A DNA stretch of 6,402 nucleotides from Clostridiales bacterium (lineage in GTDB: Bacteria > Bacillota > Clostridia > TANB77 > CAG-508): contig DOYA01000143.1 of NCBI GenBank assembly GCA_003518755.1, positions 1 through 6,402 of the forward strand, read 5' to 3'. Below the pieces are notes generated by a model. It was not told the DNA's origin, did no database searches, and was given only the letters and a program-made list of their open reading frames with translations. The translations under genes were made by a program, and so were the position numbers. Below, one piece after another: positions 5,002 through 6,402 of the stretch (the first letter of the stretch is position 1; each line of letters starts with the position of its first letter).

Positions 5002-6000
5002 ATGGAAACATTTAAATCCAAAAAAGTCATGTTGGTATTTTTGTTAGTATTATTAATTATGCTTTTACCAACAAGGATTTTTGCAGCTACACAATCCGTA
5101 GCAATTGTAAAAGTAGAAAATGATTATAGCATTTATATTGATGGCTTAGAAAACAAAGATTTTAAATTTGCTTTTACAAATCAGAATCCAGAAGATGAAA
5201 CTTCATTTGAATCTCAGTTAATTCCTAATTGGGAAGACAATAATGGAGTCAATATAGCATGTCTAGAAGAAGGCACATCTTTAAATTTAAATGAACCAGT
5301 TTTTATGATTGTAAAAGTTGGTGAAGAATTGTCTGTTACAGAGTTAGATTTAAATAAAGCTATTTCTAAAACAGATATGGCGAGTGTTGAAGCAATCACA
5401 ACAATTATTGATGTGGATACCACTCAAACAACTACTACTTCAGATAATGAAAATGGAGTAGTTACCACTCAAACAGTTGGGCAAGTTAACATTATAGAAA
5501 GCGCAGAGTATAACTATACAGATTATGAATATCAATATAACCTTATTAAAATTGATGGTACAGAATCAGAAACAGCAACAAAATTAAGTAATTTAGTAGA
5601 TAGTCTACAATCTACGTATTCAACATTATCAACTTATAACAAAATTCTAAAAACTGCAGAAATTAGAGATTTATATTTATCTCTTAGAGAAGAAGCAGTA
5701 TATAGTAAAGTTAATGATTATGTTATTTATCAACCTGAAGATTCAAAAGAAGGTGATAAATATTTAGTTCTATTACAACAACTTTCTGGAAAAGAAGTAG
5801 TAAGAGAAGATATTCAATTTTTAATTTGTACTGAAGGACATAAACAAAAAGTTGAAAAACCACTTATAGAAATTAAAAAAGCGACAGCACTTCCTCGTAC
5901 ATTTGATAGCATTATACTATTAGTAGTTCTTGCAGTTATAGTAATTACAACTATAGCAGTAATTTTAAGGATTAGAAAATTAAATAAAAATGAAGAATAA
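5002..6000 (+). CDS. Exported surface protein with LPRTF sorting signal (sortase substrate)
   Basis: This 332-aa protein was not recognised by family. The N-terminus is a signal peptide: basic KSKK, a hydrophobic core at ~9-22, and a likely cut after Ala28 or Ala29 (RIFAA). Residues 30-135 and 160-290 are acidic, lysine-containing and mostly beta-predicted in character, joined by a Thr-rich linker (about 138-158) with two TTQT units. The C-terminus has the three-part layout of a wall-sorting signal: LPRT at 297-300, a hydrophobic segment at ~303-323, and a basic tail RIRKLNKNEE. The residue after LPRT is Phe, not the Gly of LPXTG. AAAGGA at 4984-4989 is about 12 nt from ATG, somewhat long. 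AAAAGG directly abuts the start and is too close to serve. The next gene, a sortase, overlaps its last 11 bases, so this protein is its probable substrate. Alternatively it is simply a single-pass membrane protein. Confidence 0.85.
   Translation: METFKSKKVMLVFLLVLLIMLLPTRIFAATQSVAIVKVENDYSIYIDGLENKDFKFAFTNQNPEDETSFESQLIPNWEDNNGVNIACLEEGTSLNLNEPVFMIVKVGEELSVTELDLNKAISKTDMASVEAITTIIDVDTTQTTTTSDNENGVVTTQTVGQVNIIESAEYNYTDYEYQYNLIKIDGTESETATKLSNLVDSLQSTYSTLSTYNKILKTAEIRDLYLSLREEAVYSKVNDYVIYQPEDSKEGDKYLVLLQQLSGKEVVREDIQFLICTEGHKQKVEKPLIEIKKATALPRTFDSIILLVVLAVIVITTIAVILRIRKLNKNEE
5418..5475 (+). repeat. Two 13-bp direct repeats encoding a Thr-Thr-Gln-Thr linker
   Basis: TACCACTCAAACA occurs at 5418-5430 and again at 5463-5475, 45 bp apart and in the same reading frame of the surface protein. 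Both encode TTQT. The 45-bp period is 15 codons, so this may be an expandable linker unit, though the intervening codons differ. Confidence 0.4.
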
Positions 6001-6402
6001 AAATAAATTATTATTTTATAAAGTTTTTCTTTGTGTATTATTAATAAGTTTAATTATTACTGTTATTTTAATAGTAAAAAAATATGGGACTCAAGAAAAA
6101 TATGAAGAAAAAAATGAGGAAATAGTTGAAGTTTTTAGTAGAACTGAAGAAAAAATTGATCAAAATGGGATTAGTTTAATTGAATTTGAAGGGTTTAAAG
6201 TAATAGGTTTAATAAAAATACCAGCAATTGATTTAGAATATCCTATACTTGAACAAACTACTGATGAAGCAATGAAAGTATCAATAAGCAAATATTGGGG
6301 TGGAGATATTAATTCATATGGAAATGTATCTTTAGCAGGGCATAATAACAAAATTACATTAACAATGTTTGGAAAAAACAAAAATTTAAAAAATGGAGAT
6401 AG
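5990..6402 (+). CDS. Sortase family transpeptidase (3' end outside window)
   Basis: Sortases are membrane-anchored cysteine transpeptidases that cleave a sorting motif and join the protein to peptidoglycan or to pilin subunits. The 137 visible residues hold a basic start (MKNKNK), one membrane helix at ~8-29, a charged Lys/Glu spacer to ~60, and the beginning of the catalytic barrel: VIGLIKIPAIDLEYPIL (71-87), YWGGDINSYGNVSLAGHN with catalytic His118 (bases 6341-6343), and MFGKNKNLKNGD. The catalytic Cys and Arg lie beyond the right edge. The TM-plus-GHN layout resembles clostridial class D-like sortases, but class cannot be settled from this part. ATG at 5990 overlaps the upstream stop by 11 bp in another frame. 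No good ribosome binding site is present (AAGG at 5967-5970 is about 19 nt away), which suggests translational coupling to the substrate gene. Confidence 0.9.
   Translation, partial: MKNKNKLLFYKVFLCVLLISLIITVILIVKKYGTQEKYEEKNEEIVEVFSRTEEKIDQNGISLIEFEGFKVIGLIKIPAIDLEYPILEQTTDEAMKVSISKYWGGDINSYGNVSLAGHNNKITLTMFGKNKNLKNGD

Overview
The window is AT-rich DNA with compact Gram-positive signals: consensus sigma-A-type promoters with 17-bp spacers, purine-rich ribosome binding sites and hairpin/T-run terminators. TGA is used as a stop (it ends the intron reverse transcriptase) and W is encoded by TGG, so the code looks like table 11. The GyrA tail, a clostridial-style pilin-like leader (G|ITLIA) and a sortase with its substrate all point to a low-GC Bacillota, most likely an uncultured gut-type Clostridia. 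Genus cannot be fixed from the sequence. Every gene lies on the + strand.

Layout. (1) 1-1167: the C-terminal half of DNA gyrase subunit A, a core gene, cut by the left edge. (2) 1168-2247: a near-perfect promoter and a 327-aa protein with a type IV prepilin-like N-terminus and an unassigned C-terminal domain resembling repeat-poor surface domains. (3) 2248-2404: a gene-free stretch with a small hairpin, a GC-richer patch containing a tRNA T-arm-like 11-mer and a short in-frame similarity to the gyrA 3' end, then a strong terminator. (4) 2405-4258: an apparently complete ORF-bearing group II intron with ribozyme domains I-III, a 412-aa reverse transcriptase/maturase in domain IV, and textbook domains V and VI. 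(5) 4296-4646: only the N-terminal DNA-binding domain of a tyrosine recombinase, followed by a terminator. The intron sits just upstream of its ribosome binding site. (6) 4647-5001: a very AT-rich spacer holding that terminator, a good promoter and a hairpin-containing 5' leader. (7) 5002-6402: an exported surface protein with an atypical LPRTF sorting signal, overlapping by 11 bp the start of a sortase gene that runs off the right edge.

How the parts relate. gyrA is housekeeping. The 1168-4700 interval looks like an accessory insertion zone between gyrA and a cell-surface operon: an orphan pilin-like gene, a mobile intron and a decayed integrase, each bounded by its own promoter or terminator. 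The last two genes form a small operon in which the sortase would anchor the upstream protein to the cell wall. I do not see a defence system, CRISPR array or diversity-generating retroelement. The most distinctive signals are the non-standard sorting motif paired with its own sortase, the intact intron beside a broken integrase, and the possible trace of gyrA-end sequence on the far side of the pilin-like gene.
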